NCBI GenBank assembly: GCA_033439255.1 | Contig: CM065880.1 | Coordinates: 2,666,001 to 2,730,000 of the forward strand | Reading direction: 5' to 3' | DNA length: 64,000 bases | Source of the DNA: Hericium rajendrae | Taxonomy: Eukaryota; Basidiomycota; Agaricomycetes; Russulales; Hericiaceae | In this document: positions 22,957-34,842 of the stretch, piece by piece | How the letters are laid out: every line of letters begins with the position of its first letter | How positions within the stretch are numbered: the stretch's first letter is position 1 | Translations under genes and position numbers: made by a program | Notes under the pieces: model-generated | Seen by the model: only the letters and a program-made list of their open reading frames with translations | Databases searched by the model: none | What the model was told of the DNA's origin: nothing

Positions 22957-24110
22957 ATGTCGCCCACCATACACACCGCCGACGTCATGCTCTCCGTCAC
23001 AGAGCAATTCACGTGAGTAGCCTTCCCGTTTCCTGCGTATTGGACCTCAATTTTGACGCAGCGCGGCAGTATCTATCCCGAAATCGATCCTTCTAAAAAC
23101 TCCACCGAGAAGTCTTTCAAGGACAAAGTCGTCCTCATCGCCGGTGTCCCTCGCGGCATTGGAAAGCAGTATACCATCACCTGCGCGCAGGCCGGAGCCT
23201 CGTTCATCATCTCGGCATGCAACGCGAAGGCGCTGGACGATGTCAAGCAGGGTGTCCTGCGCGTCAGCCCGGCAACTGAATTGTCTGCGTCGTTGCGGAC
23301 ATGGCGGATGTCTAGCAAGTCGAGAGGGTCGTGAAGGCCGGTGTCAAACGCTTTAAAAAGGCTCGACGTTGTCATCAGCAACGCGGTAACGTTCATTGAC
23401 TGGGATGCATTTTGCCCTTCGTAGAGTCGGTCATTGATTATTCATATGTATACTAGCTCTCGGCGAGCAGGATCCCGTCATGGTCGGGCACGCTCGAAGT
23501 CAACCTCCGAGGTGTGCACTTCCTCGCACAGTTCGTCCTTCTACTTCTGCTGGTCATCAATCCACGACACTGATCGCGCTCTGCTATCCAGCTACACATT
23601 GCCGCACCTCATGAAGACCGACGACTACTTCCTCACCATGTCGTCCATGAGCGGCATGATACGCATGGTGAATGGCAGTTCATACTGCATGTCCAAGCAT
23701 GCAGTTAACCGCTTCATCGAGTTTGTCACACTGGGTGTGACCTATATCCTCGTCGAGCACGATGTCCTCTGACGCTGGTTCTGGTTGTCAGAGTACCCTA
23801 CCGTCAAGGCCTTTGTGATCCATCCTGGGGTAATCGCCACCGATGCGCATGCAGAAAACGATTTCCCGGCGGTCCACGAGATCGGGTTATCTATGGCCAC
23901 GACGATGCATCCTACCTCCGATAATGCTGATTGGTTCTCCGGAAGGCATGTCTGGATTCCAAGTACATCAATAAGTGCCCGCTGACTGTTGTTCATGTAT
24001 GTAGGTTTATCTCGGCGCCGTGGGACCTGGACGAGGTCCGCGAGCCGTGGAAGGAGAAATTTGAGAAAGAGGCGGGTCTCGTGAGCAAGCTTTCATTCCA
24101 GTTCAACGAT
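22957..24110 (+). pseudogene. short-chain dehydrogenase pseudogene (SDR paralogue A)
   Basis: Homologous along its whole length to the intact SDR genes at 25071-26233 and 35203-36303, with the same N-terminus style (MSPTIHTADV) and most of the same intron positions. The nucleotide-binding motif has changed from TGASRGIG to AGVPRGIG. In the Rossmann exon one base is lost near 23285, an in-frame TAG stands where the paralogues read AAG near 23313, and one base is gained near 23355. The catalytic YCMSKHA motif survives further down. The C-terminus runs past the paralogues' stop. Three frame lesions in one exon make this a dead copy of a dispensable oxidoreductase. Confidence 0.8.
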
Positions 24111-24971
24111 ACGTCTTTGTGGGTTGGATATCTCCTTTTCCTAGCTCCGTTGCATGCGGGGTCGATCGTCAGGTGTGCAGTTGCAGTAGTTTTATTCATC
24201 GACACTCTACTTCTCTGTCGTTCAGCATATAGCATATGCCAATGGAACACATTAACAACGACAGGAAGGGCGGGCGGTCGAAAGCCAAAGAGGGAGCCTA
24301 AGACTTCTCACAGATCCTTCCAGAGCTTTTAAGCGATTCCATCGTCTGGGCACCTGACCACTCTTCAGCGCGGCAAAACAGCTTTTGCAATGACAAGCTG
24401 CGCTTCTTGACGCACCCATCCGACGGAACTGGCAATGCTGCCTTGATAACAAGTCTACGGCTTGACTGACCCTGGTGCACCATACATCCCCTCTTCAATG
24501 TCTCTCTAATTAATATATTATATATTTTGTTCATGATCACAGAACTTCCACACTTCACTCTTTACATTTTCAGGCTTAGGCGCCATACAATGTCTAGTCG
24601 GCCGAAGTAAGCGTCTAAGACTGCATTGAGCTCGTCAATGAACCTGTCGCCACGCAACAATTACTCAGGATTCTCATGATGAGCAGCTCCTATATCCGCT
24701 CCGTGGTTTCCCTTTGTCACTAACACCGACTAGCACCGAATTCACCAAGAGACTTTCCGGGTCCCAATGCTGCTCCCCATGTTCCGCTTACATTGTGATC
24801 ATACAAGTTCGACCCTGTTCCGTCAACTCTGTTCAACCTTATCGATTTATCCGAGAGCTTTGGTCTGGAGCGGCTTGATTCTGATTACCGGCGGCAGATC
24901 CTTGAACGTGAACTTCTTTTGCATCCTTTCATGTATAGTATGCGGCGCCGTTACGGCAGGGTGAGACAGGC
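24111..24971. other. intergenic region between SDR copies
   Basis: About 860 bp. No gene recognised; an AT-rich patch at 24505-24530. Confidence 0.45.
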
Positions 24972-24977
24972 TATAAA
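24972..24977 (+). promoter_or_regulatory. TATA box of SDR gene B
   Basis: TATAAA within GGCTATAAAGGC, 94 bp before the start. The same 12 bases stand before SDR gene C on the other strand, so the promoters are homologous. Confidence 0.65.
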
Positions 24978-25070
24978 GGCAAGCCCTTATTGTGTTAAAC
25001 AGAGCAGTCCTATTCACCCATCAATTATACAGCCGGCAGCTTGGCAGTAACAGCAACCTCAACAGCAAGA

Positions 25071-26233
25071 ATGTCCCTTGCCAACCGCACTGTCGAAGCA
25101 GACCTCCCGGTCACAGAGCGATTCGAGTATGTCTTACCTCTGTGTATGATACATGTTATATTGACACCGGGCGGACAGTGTCTATCCAGAAATCGATCCC
25201 TCCAAGCACTTCGCGGACAAGACGTACAAGGGAAAAGTTGTCCTTATCACTGGCGCATCCCGCGGCATTGGCAAAGAGTTTGCCATCGCCTACGCCAAGG
25301 CTGGAGCTGCGCTGGTCCTCTCGGCTCGTAACCAGAAGTCGCTGGATGACGTCAAAAGGGACATCCACGCCATTGATCCTGCGACAGAGGTCGTGAGCGT
25401 CGTGGCGGATGTGGCGGATGTCAAGCAAGTTGAGGCGGTCGTGAAGGCGGGCGTCGACCGGTTCGGGAAGCTTGACGTGGTTATTGCTAATGCTGGGATA
25501 GTGCTTGACTGGAACGAGCGTGGGTCTTTTGCAGTGTCTGATGTTTGGTGACACATTCATCGTCTAACTGTCTATTAGCCATCGCCGAGCAGGACCCCAA
25601 CGCATGGTGGAGCGTCTTTGAGGTCAACCTCCGTGGTGTTCACTCTCTGGCACAGTTCGTCCTTTCTGCATCTGGAAACCGTTAATGCGCGATGCTAATT
25701 GCTTTTCTATCCAGCTTCGCACTGCCTCACCTCGTCAAGACCGACGGATACTTCGTCGCGCTGTCGTCCGGCGCCGCTCAGTTCCGCGCTCCGAACGGCA
25801 GCTCATATTGCGTGTCCAAGCACGCAGTCAACCGATTAATCGAGTTCATCGACATTGGTAATGCTTGGATCCTGACCGTGCATGACGCTGGTCTAACTGT
25901 TGACTTTGTTGTCAGAATACCCCGACGTCAAGACATTTGCGGTCGCCCCTGGCATAGTCCAGACTGACATGAAGGTGCAGGGCGGCTTCAAGCCTCTGCA
26001 TGCAATAGGGCTGCCTGTGGCTACGATGATCTATCTTACCTCTGGTACTGCAGACTGGCTCTCCGGAAGGTACGTCAACTTTCAAAGAAGATCAACGAAT
26101 CCATCTTAAACGTCCTGCGTGCGTGTATAGGTACATCTCGGCGCCGTGGGACCTCGGAGAGGTCCGCCAGCTGTGGAAGGACAAGATTGAAAAGGAAGGG
26201 GCACTTGTGAGCAAGCTGGCTATCCCTACATAA
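25071..26233 (+). CDS. short-chain dehydrogenase/reductase (SDR paralogue B)
   Basis: Six exons (25071-25126, 25179-25519, 25579-25654, 25715-25857, 25916-26069, 26131-26233) give 290 aa. The cofactor motif TGASRGIG (about residue 50), the NAG motif (VVIANAG), a catalytic Ser in the strand before the active site and the YCVSKHA catalytic Tyr-Lys pair are all present, so the enzyme should be an active NAD(P)-dependent oxidoreductase of classical SDR type. The substrate is unknown. The first exon encodes a short pre-Rossmann tail ending VTERFD. Paralogue C (35203-36303) has the same length and intron positions except the last; paralogue A is dead. The ATG at 25071 was chosen because it matches the paralogues' N-termini; an in-frame ATG at 25041 is less likely. 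Confidence 0.93.
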
Positions 26234-26341
26234 AGATATGATTGTACTACAGTAGAACATAAACTTGGAGATGGATATTTTGCAAAAAACTGAATAAAAC
26301 TTGAGATGGAGGCTTTTAATGGACCCTAACATTACCAAACA

Positions 26342-26364
26342 ACGCGGTCATCACCTGACCGCGT
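26342..26364. promoter_or_regulatory. inverted repeat ACGCGGTCA-5-TGACCGCGT upstream of ureG
   Basis: A perfect 9-bp inverted repeat with a 5-bp spacer, about 160 bp before the ureG start. The same GCGGTCA half-site forms an inverted pair at 2120-2187 before another gene. It could be an operator for a dimeric regulator or an rho-independent-like hairpin for the preceding gene; the first fits better in a eukaryote. Confidence 0.4.
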
Positions 26365-26522
26365 CTAATATCGCGCTTATCTCAAGTTCTTATCAGTGCC
26401 ATTTCAAGCCTCGTCGTCTTTTGAGATTGTGCGTTACAACGGCGGAGGGGCTTTGAATCAAACACATCCGCCGACCCCCAGCATCTACAAAAAACGCGAA
26501 GCTAAGTAAAGTATTCGCAGAA

Positions 26523-27652
26523 ATGGCTACCACCGTGCAGTTCATCAACAATTTGTCGCCTGCCGCGGCTTCCAACAGCCTGAAGAACCACCATTCGCAT
26601 GATGGCCTCGATGGCACGCACGAGCATGACCATGGAATCGGCGAGCATGGGCACACGCACGAGCATCTCGAGCATCCAGGTGTGGATCACGGCAGGTATA
26701 TTTGGTGATTGATGCTCATTTATTCGATCTAACAGGAAAATTCGCGGAGCGGGATATGCCTGACTACTCCTCACGCAATTTCGAGGAGCGTGGGTTCACT
26801 GTTGGAATTGGAGGGTAAGTTTCTCTTTGGAAGCGTTCCATATCGACCTGCTGAAACCATATATCTATATTCAAAGGCCCGTAGGCTCCGGCAAAACAGC
26901 CCTTACGCTTGCACTCTGCCAGCGCCTCCGCACGGAATACAACATCGGTAGGCACTTCCCTCACTGTCCACGCATCCGACCACCACTCATACCCTGCGCA
27001 GCAACCGTCACCAACGACATCTTCACGAAGGAGGACCAGGAATTCCTGATCCGCAACCGCGCGCTGCCCGCGCCGCGCATCCTCGCGATCGAAACGGGCG
27101 GCTGTCCGCACGCCGCGATCCGCGAGGACATCAGCGCGAACATGGGCGCGCTCGAGACGTTGCAGGCGAAGTACGAGTGTCAGCTGCTGTTCGTCGAGAG
27201 TGGTGGTGACAACCTCGCAGCGAACTACTCGCGCGAGCTGGCGGACTATATCATCTACGTGATTGACGTGGCGGTGCGTCGATTTGCGTTCCTTGCTTCC
27301 AGGGAGATATATCAACTATCGGTGCATGTCGTTTAGGGTGGCGACAAGATTCCGAGGAAAGGCGGGCCGGGCATATCCCAATCCGATCTGCTTGTGATCA
27401 ACAAGGTACGGCTGCAGCACCTCGTCCCCCATCCCTTGATTGAAGTATTTTCTAGATCGATATCGCGCAATACGTCGGGGCATCGCTCGAAGTGATGGAA
27501 CGCGACTCCAAGCTGATGCGGGGGATGGGCCGACCGTGTTCACGAGCGTTAAGCAAGGAACGGGTGTGGACGATGTCGTGGACCTGGTTCTGGCTGCGTG
27601 GCGAACTGCAGGCAGCCCGGGGAAGCCGGGCGCTGTCGGGGACGTTGAATAG
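26523..27652 (+). CDS. ureG: urease accessory GTPase UreG, with an apparent frameshift near the 3' end
   Basis: UreG loads nickel into urease using GTP, with UreD and UreF, in the cytosol. Exons: 26523-26679, 26736-26814, 26877-26947, 27002-27273, 27337-27405, 27456-27652. The N-terminus is His-rich ([16 protein letters not shown]), a known metal-binding feature of eukaryotic UreG. The P-loop GPVGSGKT lies near residue 79. The CPH nickel motif sits in [13 protein letters not shown], and the NKID guanine-specificity motif spans exons 5-6. In the last exon a run of five Gs (about 27530-27534) appears one base short: the sequence switches from SKLMRG to [14 protein letters not shown] in the next frame, which continues the family sequence to the stop at 27652. 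This may be a homopolymer error or a true lesion removing the last ~50 residues. Confidence 0.9.
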
Positions 27653-28334
27653 GCTATGGAAGATATGGACCGGAGAACAGGAATTTCACGTGGACTGTTG
27701 CATTGTAATGTTGCCCAGACTTGTACCACGAACACGGTACAGGACTGGCACAGGGACCTTCTCAAATTCGAGTTGGTCGAATTGACGATACGGACTTTAT
27801 TAAAAACTCGATTCAAAACTGATTGTGTTCGCTGACTTCTAGATATCGCATTAACAAAAAACAGATGAACGAAACCGCTGTACATCTGCGGATCAATCAA
27901 GCTTATAAAGAATATGGGCAGGGGACGCATCCACCGTGCCGACTATGTCGAGGTGCGAAGCCTGCTCACAAGACCCATCCCCTTCTCTATATTCTCTCCC
28001 CAAGATGCGAACATAGCGAAGAATGTATTGTGAGGTGCCAACGAGGCAGCGGTCGGGATATTGATCGAAGGACGGACAGACGCGGGCCGTCTTGGTCCGA
28101 GGGGTGACACACTCGTTTGCTCCTTCATCTCGACAGCAACGCTCAGCAGCGGCATCATACCCGCAAGACTCTCGAAACACTGAGTATTTCAGGATTTTTC
28201 TGCTCCTCTTATATCATTCAAACTTCACGTCGTCAACGCGTGGCGTCTCATTCCTACTTTGGGCGAGTTGGTAAGAATCGTACGTTAAAATTGAATTCCA
28301 ACCACGAAAGACTTACTGTTCATTTCATCGCATT
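27653..28334. other. intergenic region
   Basis: About 680 bp between the convergent ends of ureG and F-box gene 2. No gene or repeat recognised. Confidence 0.5.
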
Positions 28335-28734
28335 CTATACCCAGCGCAATGCAATTCCCTTCGACCGTAAAAGCTCTGTCCACTTCTTCCTATAAGCCTT
28401 CAAAATCACCTCTTGAGAGCATCCAAGAAGGCGGATCACACTCAGACTCGGGAGGTCTATAGCCGTGACGACGTCCAACATTCGTGCCAAATGGTCCATA
28501 GGACGAAATTCGGGCCTAATCGAGCCTGAGACGCCATAACGCGACGCTGCGAGCATCCGCGCCGTCTCGCGACTGAGATGAATGGCAACGCAGGTGATAG
28601 ACGGGTGGTGCAGATTATGTTCATTGAGGTGCTTCGGGTATGTGTAAACCTCAGACAGCTCCAGGTAAAGCTCGACGAGGAGCGGGAAGCGGGCGAGAAG
28701 CCGAAAGCAGGATATGAAATGATGTGGGTGGTAT

Positions 28735-29221
28735 TGTAACGGACGATAGAGGTCGAGCCGCTACTGCCCGGGAAGTCCAAGGTAGGCGAGCGAGTGAGGA
28801 GGGTATAAAGGTGTCGTAGACCTCCTAGAGAGAGTCCACGAGCTAGAGCTAACAGAACCGAGGATGCCTCAGTCCTGCAGCCAAGCAGATGAGTGATGAG
28901 CTGGCACCTCCTCTGAGGGCCAGCAGCAGATATAGACCTCCTGATGAGGGTTTTGGGGGCCACACACCTTCCTTTGAGGGTTGGATCCCAAGAGAACCTT
29001 TCAGATATGAGGAGAACAAGCAGAGACTGAGACAAAAGCAGACAGGTAGTGGTGAGTTGGCAAGATCGATGCTTATTCCCAATAAGGAAATCCGCTCTAA
29101 GTACATGATTCAAACTCAGCTATCCTAATAAGGAAACTCTGCAAAACTCGAAAAGTAAGCCAGGTAGAAAAGAGTAAGAAAGTAGAAGACTATAGTAGTA
29201 ACTGATAAACCATCCGTTACA
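28735..29221 (-). repeat. 3' LTR (left copy)
   Basis: 487 bp, TGTAAC...GTTACA. Almost identical to 33395-33881. Confidence 0.92.
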
Positions 29222-32200
29222 GAGCCCCCCCACTTTCTTGGTCTTTGAGACTCCTGAACACAAAGTGAGTAGTGCAAAGCTGAGAATGAACAAAGCAGAA
29301 AGGGAACAAGACAAAATTAGAAAAGAAGAAAAAGGGTTAAAGTAGAAAAATCAGAGAAAAATCTAGAGAAGAAAGTAGAAACAAGATAAAAGTGAAAAAT
29401 TAGAGTGAAAAATTAGAGTGAAAAATTAGAGAAGAAAATTGAAGAGAAAATCTGCATGTGAAGCTCTGTAGTTCCAGACTTAACTGCACCAAGCTCTCTT
29501 AACAGAGCAGCCTCCAACCCTAGCCAAGCTACAAGTCCTCCAGCTGCAGCACTTCACATCCAAAAGGGAAGGATGAAAGATGCTAAGCCAAGGCTACAGG
29601 CTATCTCAGCCACCCAGACTCCAGACTGCTCTCAGCAAAGAGACAGGATCTCTTCAGCTCTTAGGTCTCCAAGCTGGTCTCAGGATGGCTGAGGCCTGAG
29701 GCATCCAGCCACTCCTCCAGTCTGCTCACAGTAGGAAGGCAGGATCTCACAAGCTCCTATGCAGCTCCCAGCTGCTCTCAGCCCTAGGGGTCTGACTCCA
29801 AAGGAATGCTAGATCCAGTGCTCTGCAAGGCTCCAGCCTCCCTCCTATACATCCCTATAGCCCCCCATCGCTAGCTCTGTGCAGGTACTCCCAGTAGATG
29901 GACAGGGGGAGCGAAACCTCCATACCTCTAAGGTCCCAAAATCCTGAAAACTGTGCCACAGGCCCTAGTCACACAAGCCCCCCCAGACTCCGCATCAGAA
30001 ACTAGATGGAAGTCCAAAATATGGGTGGATGGTGGGGTCGAGGACGGACGATGAGTGAGGCGTGCGAGCCCCCCCAGACTGGTGCAGGAGATTTGAGTTG
30101 AGAGTAGAAAGGATTGAATGAGGATCACAGAGCGTAAGAGCAGCGAGGGTTGCAGATAAGCAGAAAGGGATGGATGCCATCCCTAGGATGTTGAAGGAGA
30201 TGAGGATGGAGAGAAGGGATTTGCGGAGCAAGGTCGTGTCGGATTAGGACGTGTGAGGGCGCGTTTTGGAGGTGTGAACAATGCGGAGGAGATGCAAAAA
30301 TCCGCTTGTTGATTCGTGGTCTGGATGCCGAGATATGGCCGAGCCAAGAGAGGCCTAAATCGCCAAGTGACTTGCTGGATGACTACCCAAGCCATAGAAT
30401 ACCCCAGAGCTTGTATAGGGATTTAAAAGCGTTCGAGTATGCGAGCAGAGCGCAAAAATCCGCATCCAAATCGGTCTAGAAACGAAGGAGATGTGGCAGG
30501 ATAGGGAGGAAGGCTAGCTGCAAAGGCCAGGCGAAGGTCGAATGGGAACGGCTGGGCGGATAACCACGATTGAAGGCTTGTTCGAATCCGTTTTATGAAC
30601 ATGTTAAGGGACAGAAGAGTTTGCGGCGATAGCGCATGTGGATCGAGCGCTACAAGCCTTATAAGGCACCCAAGAGCGCCACCTGTTCCATTGGAATCCA
30701 ACGGAATGCGATGGTGCTCCTGGAGATGTTTTGGGTGTCTCAGAATACGACGATTATTGCGGTCCAGATGCAAAATCTGCTTAGGAATTGGTCCACGGAC
30801 AGCAGAGATATGGATATGCAGTCTGGGCCCTTCCCAGAGGCTGTGGCCCCGTAGGTGGAATGGGAACGGCTGGTCGTATCAGGTCGTATGAGGGCTTGTT
30901 GGAATCGCATTAAAAACGCAAACTTGGGCGTTCAAACTGTTTGACAATCCGCCAGATATTCAGCCTTGGGTGTAGAGATGAGTCTGGCCTGAAGAACAGG
31001 CAGGGCCAGAGAGATGGCGAAGAAAGGAGCCTCTCAGGGCAGAACAAATGCAGGAATACGAAAGCAAATTCTCAGTGGATTCCACCGAGAAAGGTTTCGA
31101 AAGAATTGGAGGAGAATTGAAGAAGATACAAGGAAATTTTGCCCCAGAGGGAGGAGGAAGAGGAGATGATTCGATCTTGAGAACGGCTGGACCAATCAGC
31201 ACAATCTTGGGCTTGTTAAAAAGCGTTTGCAAAGGGTAGGCTGAATGTAGGAAGAACAGGAGGAATGAAGCTCCAGTGGATACCACAGAGCTTCATCCAA
31301 GTGCCACTACATCGCCCAGGGTTGCCCAAGTCCGGCCATTGGCAGCCCCCCCAGCCTCCTGGTCTTAAGACAAATGAATATGGTGAAATAAAGGAATAGA
31401 TGACAAGAAACCGCTTGTTGATAGCACCCCTGGTCACGGAGATATGGAGCTGGGGCTGCCTGGGGCATCCCCTGGACTATGGACACAATTCCGGAGGAAC
31501 GGCTGGACGTCCCTCAAATCGTTTTGGTGTTCCAGTACCGGGTCAATAATGCGAGTCGAGTGCAAAAGACCGCTTCGAAATCGGTCCAGTATTAAGGGAG
31601 ATACCAGCTGGCACTCAGGAGGGGCAGCAGGGTGAGTAGCCCCTCGAGCATAATGAGAACCGGTGGTCGGATCTGGACGTATGAGGGCTCGTTCGAAGCA
31701 TATTTGCAATGCGGACTCGGGCCAAAAGTCCGTTTGGTCATAGCTAGCATAGGCTCCACGCTATGGCCATCTTAGCACACCAGGAAGCGTCCTTGATACC
31801 CTCGGATTCCAAGGGGATGGCTGGACACTCTGAAAAGCATCCTGGTGAGCGGAACGGTCCTAAAGGCACACATTGACGTGCAAAAACCCGGTTCCAAATT
31901 GATAGAGGGAAAGGAGAGATACAGCAGTGCAATATGATCTCTCCTCCAGGCAGAGCAGGATCGCCGATGAAATGGGAACTAGGGCTCCAATCAGCTCGTG
32001 CAAGGTCTCGTTGGATTCATGTGGATGGTCCGAATCGAGGCGTCCTGTCTGTATAAGGATCCGTGCAGAACTGACTTCATGAGCCCCAGGATAGTCCGGC
32101 CATAGGAGATGGACTATGGCAAAGATTTGACAGGTTGGGTCTTCTCCCAGGGTGAAAGCGGTTATGCGAAGGTGTATCAAATGCTCCATGGATTCCACGG

Positions 32201-33394
32201 AGCAAGTTTCGAAGGAATAGAAGAAAATTTGAAGGAAATACAGTGAAATTTCGCTTCAGAGGGAGGATGAGGAGAGCATGAAGATATCTTGACAACCGCT
32301 GGAGCGCTTGAGACGTTCTTGGGCTCATTCGAAAGCGTTTGCGAAGGCGAAGAGGATGGTGGAGTGGTTTAAGGAGCACGGGCAACGTACAAAGCACGAT
32401 TTGCGTCCAAAACCTCCCTACATCGCCTGACAGAGCCTGATCTCAGCGATCTACAGCCCCCCCAGCCTCCTGGACTTGAAGCGAGGTGGAAAGCGTTTAA
32501 AAAGCGAATAGGATACAAAAGAAACCGAGGGAATCCGTCCAGAAATGAGAGAGTTAGAGAGGGGGTGAACTACCAGGCTCCCTGACCCTCTCCTCGGCAT
32601 GGGAGTTCTCGAGGTGAGGCCCTGTTGATAGGGCGATGAAGCGAAGCATCTCTATGAGGACTAGAGATGCATATAGAGCCCTCCAAGCAGCCAGAATTGG
32701 GCCGAAGGAGGAGCTGGAGGCAGGGAGCTGCCCAGAGGAGGAGGAGGCCTGGAATGGCCGAGCGAGTCTTGCGTCGACAGACAGTGGCCGGAGAACACAT
32801 GGGACATGTTCTGTGCGAAGGTAGAGAGCTCCTGGGACTGCCAGGGACATGGATTCCACGTCCCTGAGGTCCTCAACTCGAGGAGGAGGAGGAGTCCTGA
32901 TGGCAGGAGGAAGAGCACCTGCATACCGGAATAGGATATCGACACCTTCGGCAACTCGTGCCTGCAATGTGCGCCAGGCCCAGCGAACGTCCCAGGGAGA
33001 TGGTGACCCATGGAGACAGGAACAGAGAACGAGATCCCTGTCGACCATAAAGACAGAACTCGGGGGGTATGGCAGGCAAAACCCAACTTGATCGAGCAAC
33101 GATTGAAGTTGCTCGATGACCTCTAAGGCAAAGTGGAGCAAGGGCTCCCTGATCCGAAACTGATGGGCTCGGATACCAAGCCCATTGTCGACAAGATCAC
33201 TGTCGACAAGGGAATGAGACCGGAGAGCAAGAATGCGGCTCTCCAGCGAATGGCGATAAGACGACTTGACATCATCACTTGAGATAAGGAACCTGGACAT
33301 GGATGCCACGTCCAGGGAGAGGGGAACTGAATGAGACATGTGAAGTCCTCACCAGCCAGCCAGAGACAAGTGGACTTCCGGATGTATCCACCTT

Positions 33395-33881
33395 TGTAAC
33401 AGACGATAGAGGTCGAGCCGCTACTGCCCGGGAAGTCCAAGGTAGGCGAGCGAGTGAGGAGGGTATAAAGGTGTCGTAGACCTCCTAGAGAGAGTCCACG
33501 AGCTAGAGCTAACAGAACCGAGGATGCCTCAGTCCTGCAGCCAAGCAGATGAGTGATGAGCTGGCACCTCCTCTGAGGGCCAGCAGCAGATATAGACCTC
33601 CTGATGAGGGTTTTGGGGGCCACACACCTTCCTTTGAGGGTTGGATCCCAAGAGAACCTTTCAGATATGAGGAGAACAAGCAGAGACTGAGACAAAAGCA
33701 GACAGGTAGTGGTGAGTTGGCAAGATCGATGCTTATTCCCAATAAGGAAATCCGCTCTAAGTACATGATTCAAACTCAGCTATCCTAATAAGGAAACTCT
33801 GCAAAACTCGAAAAGTAAGCCAGGTAGAAAAGAGTAAGAAAGTAGAAGACTATAGTAGTAACTGATAAACCATCCGTTACA
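33395..33881 (-). repeat. 5' LTR (right copy)
   Basis: 487 bp, same ends. Flanked on its right by the GGTAT target duplication. Confidence 0.92.
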
Positions 33882-34842
33882 GGTATGATGGAAGTTCCCG
33901 TAAGCGCATTGAGCGCACTTTGTCCGCGAGGTAAGGAACTTCCTGAATTCTGCTTTTGAATAACTCTGTTTTCTCTTCAGTGACTACCACACCAAATAGG
34001 TGTATATCGATGAGCTTGGATAACACCTCCTCGCCACGCATACACATGAAGAGGCGCGGTGTGACCACGAGGGTCTGTACGTCCGCGAGCTGAGACGCGT
34101 CGTGAATTTCGAGAGGCTGCGGAAGCCGTAAGTCCAGAGGCTCGGCATCGTCGCCTTCGGGAGAGGAGTCAAGTGGAATGACAAGCGTCCGAACAGATGT
34201 TGATCCCATCAGTTCGACCACCAGGTTCCACTGCGATGGATCCATAGTCAAGCACTGATCCGATGACCCAAAGTCGAGCTTGCGCAACGTTCGCGACGAC
34301 GCGATGTGCGCAAGACTGTCCACAATGGGCTGCAGCACAGCTGCTTGTGTGCATCCGCGAGACGCGAATAGTGCCAAATTTGGGCAGCATCGTACAACGT
34401 CGGATACGAACATCCCAAGTTGGGTCATATCGACGCTTGTTTGATCTGACTCGTCGAAAATGCAGAGTATCTTTTCAACAAACCGCGCTGGCGATGGGCC
34501 CGCATCCGCGCCGTCGATGACCCAGTAAAGTCCTGACATACCTGACAGGATCTGGAGTGCCTTGTCCATCTTGTCGAGAACAAGTGTCTCCCAAAGCATG
34601 GGCATGGCGAGATAGTACCACGTCCAGCTGACAAGGACGAATACGCGTTTCGCAGCGATGCTGGATGGCTGGGGATGCTTATTAACAATATCATGGATAG
34701 TGACATCCTCGCTGAAGTGCGCATGGTCATCATCAAGGAAAGGAGGGTCGAGCGTCGCCATGCGTATAATCTTCCGCCATATTTCGAGCGGGAGGGTTGG
34801 GATGTTTTTGTGAGAGTCGACGTGGTGGTTCGAATTGAACAT

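Larger units (their letters stand above)
28735..33881 (-). mobile_element. LTR retrotransposon, non-autonomous (LARD-like), inserted in F-box gene 2
   Basis: A fossil or very young LTR element of 5147 bp. The two 487-bp LTRs (28735-29221 and 33395-33881) begin TGTAAC and end GTTACA. A 5-bp target duplication, GGTAT, flanks it at 28730-28734 and 33882-33886. A polypurine tract next to the left LTR sets minus-strand orientation, so the right LTR is the 5' one. Internally, a 261-codon frame (32554-33339) follows the 5' LTR; I recognise no protease, reverse transcriptase, RNase H or integrase in the remaining ~3.3 kb, which looks non-coding. The ends look whole and the LTRs are almost identical, so the insertion is recent. 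Superfamily cannot be assigned without pol. Confidence 0.88.
28335..34842 (-). pseudogene. F-box/LRR-like protein gene 2, split by an LTR element
   Basis: Paralogue of the gene at 18776-21012. The N-terminal part (33887-34842) contains the F-box in PTLPLEIWRKIIRMATL and the LRR-like region (RKLDFGSSDQC, IDIHLFGVVV). The C-terminal part (28335-28734) begins after the insertion and ends IALRWV, matching the paralogue's GINLRWD end. The LTR element lies inside a codon run that is continuous in the paralogue and is bracketed by the 5-bp duplication GGTAT, so the gene was intact until recently. As it stands, translation would run into the LTR and lose the last third of the LRR region. SDR gene C lies 360 bp upstream on the same strand. 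Confidence 0.82.

Noticed and set aside
28849-29106. ORFs inside the LTRs as genes
   Set aside because: Present identically in both LTRs and without family features; explained by LTR duplication.
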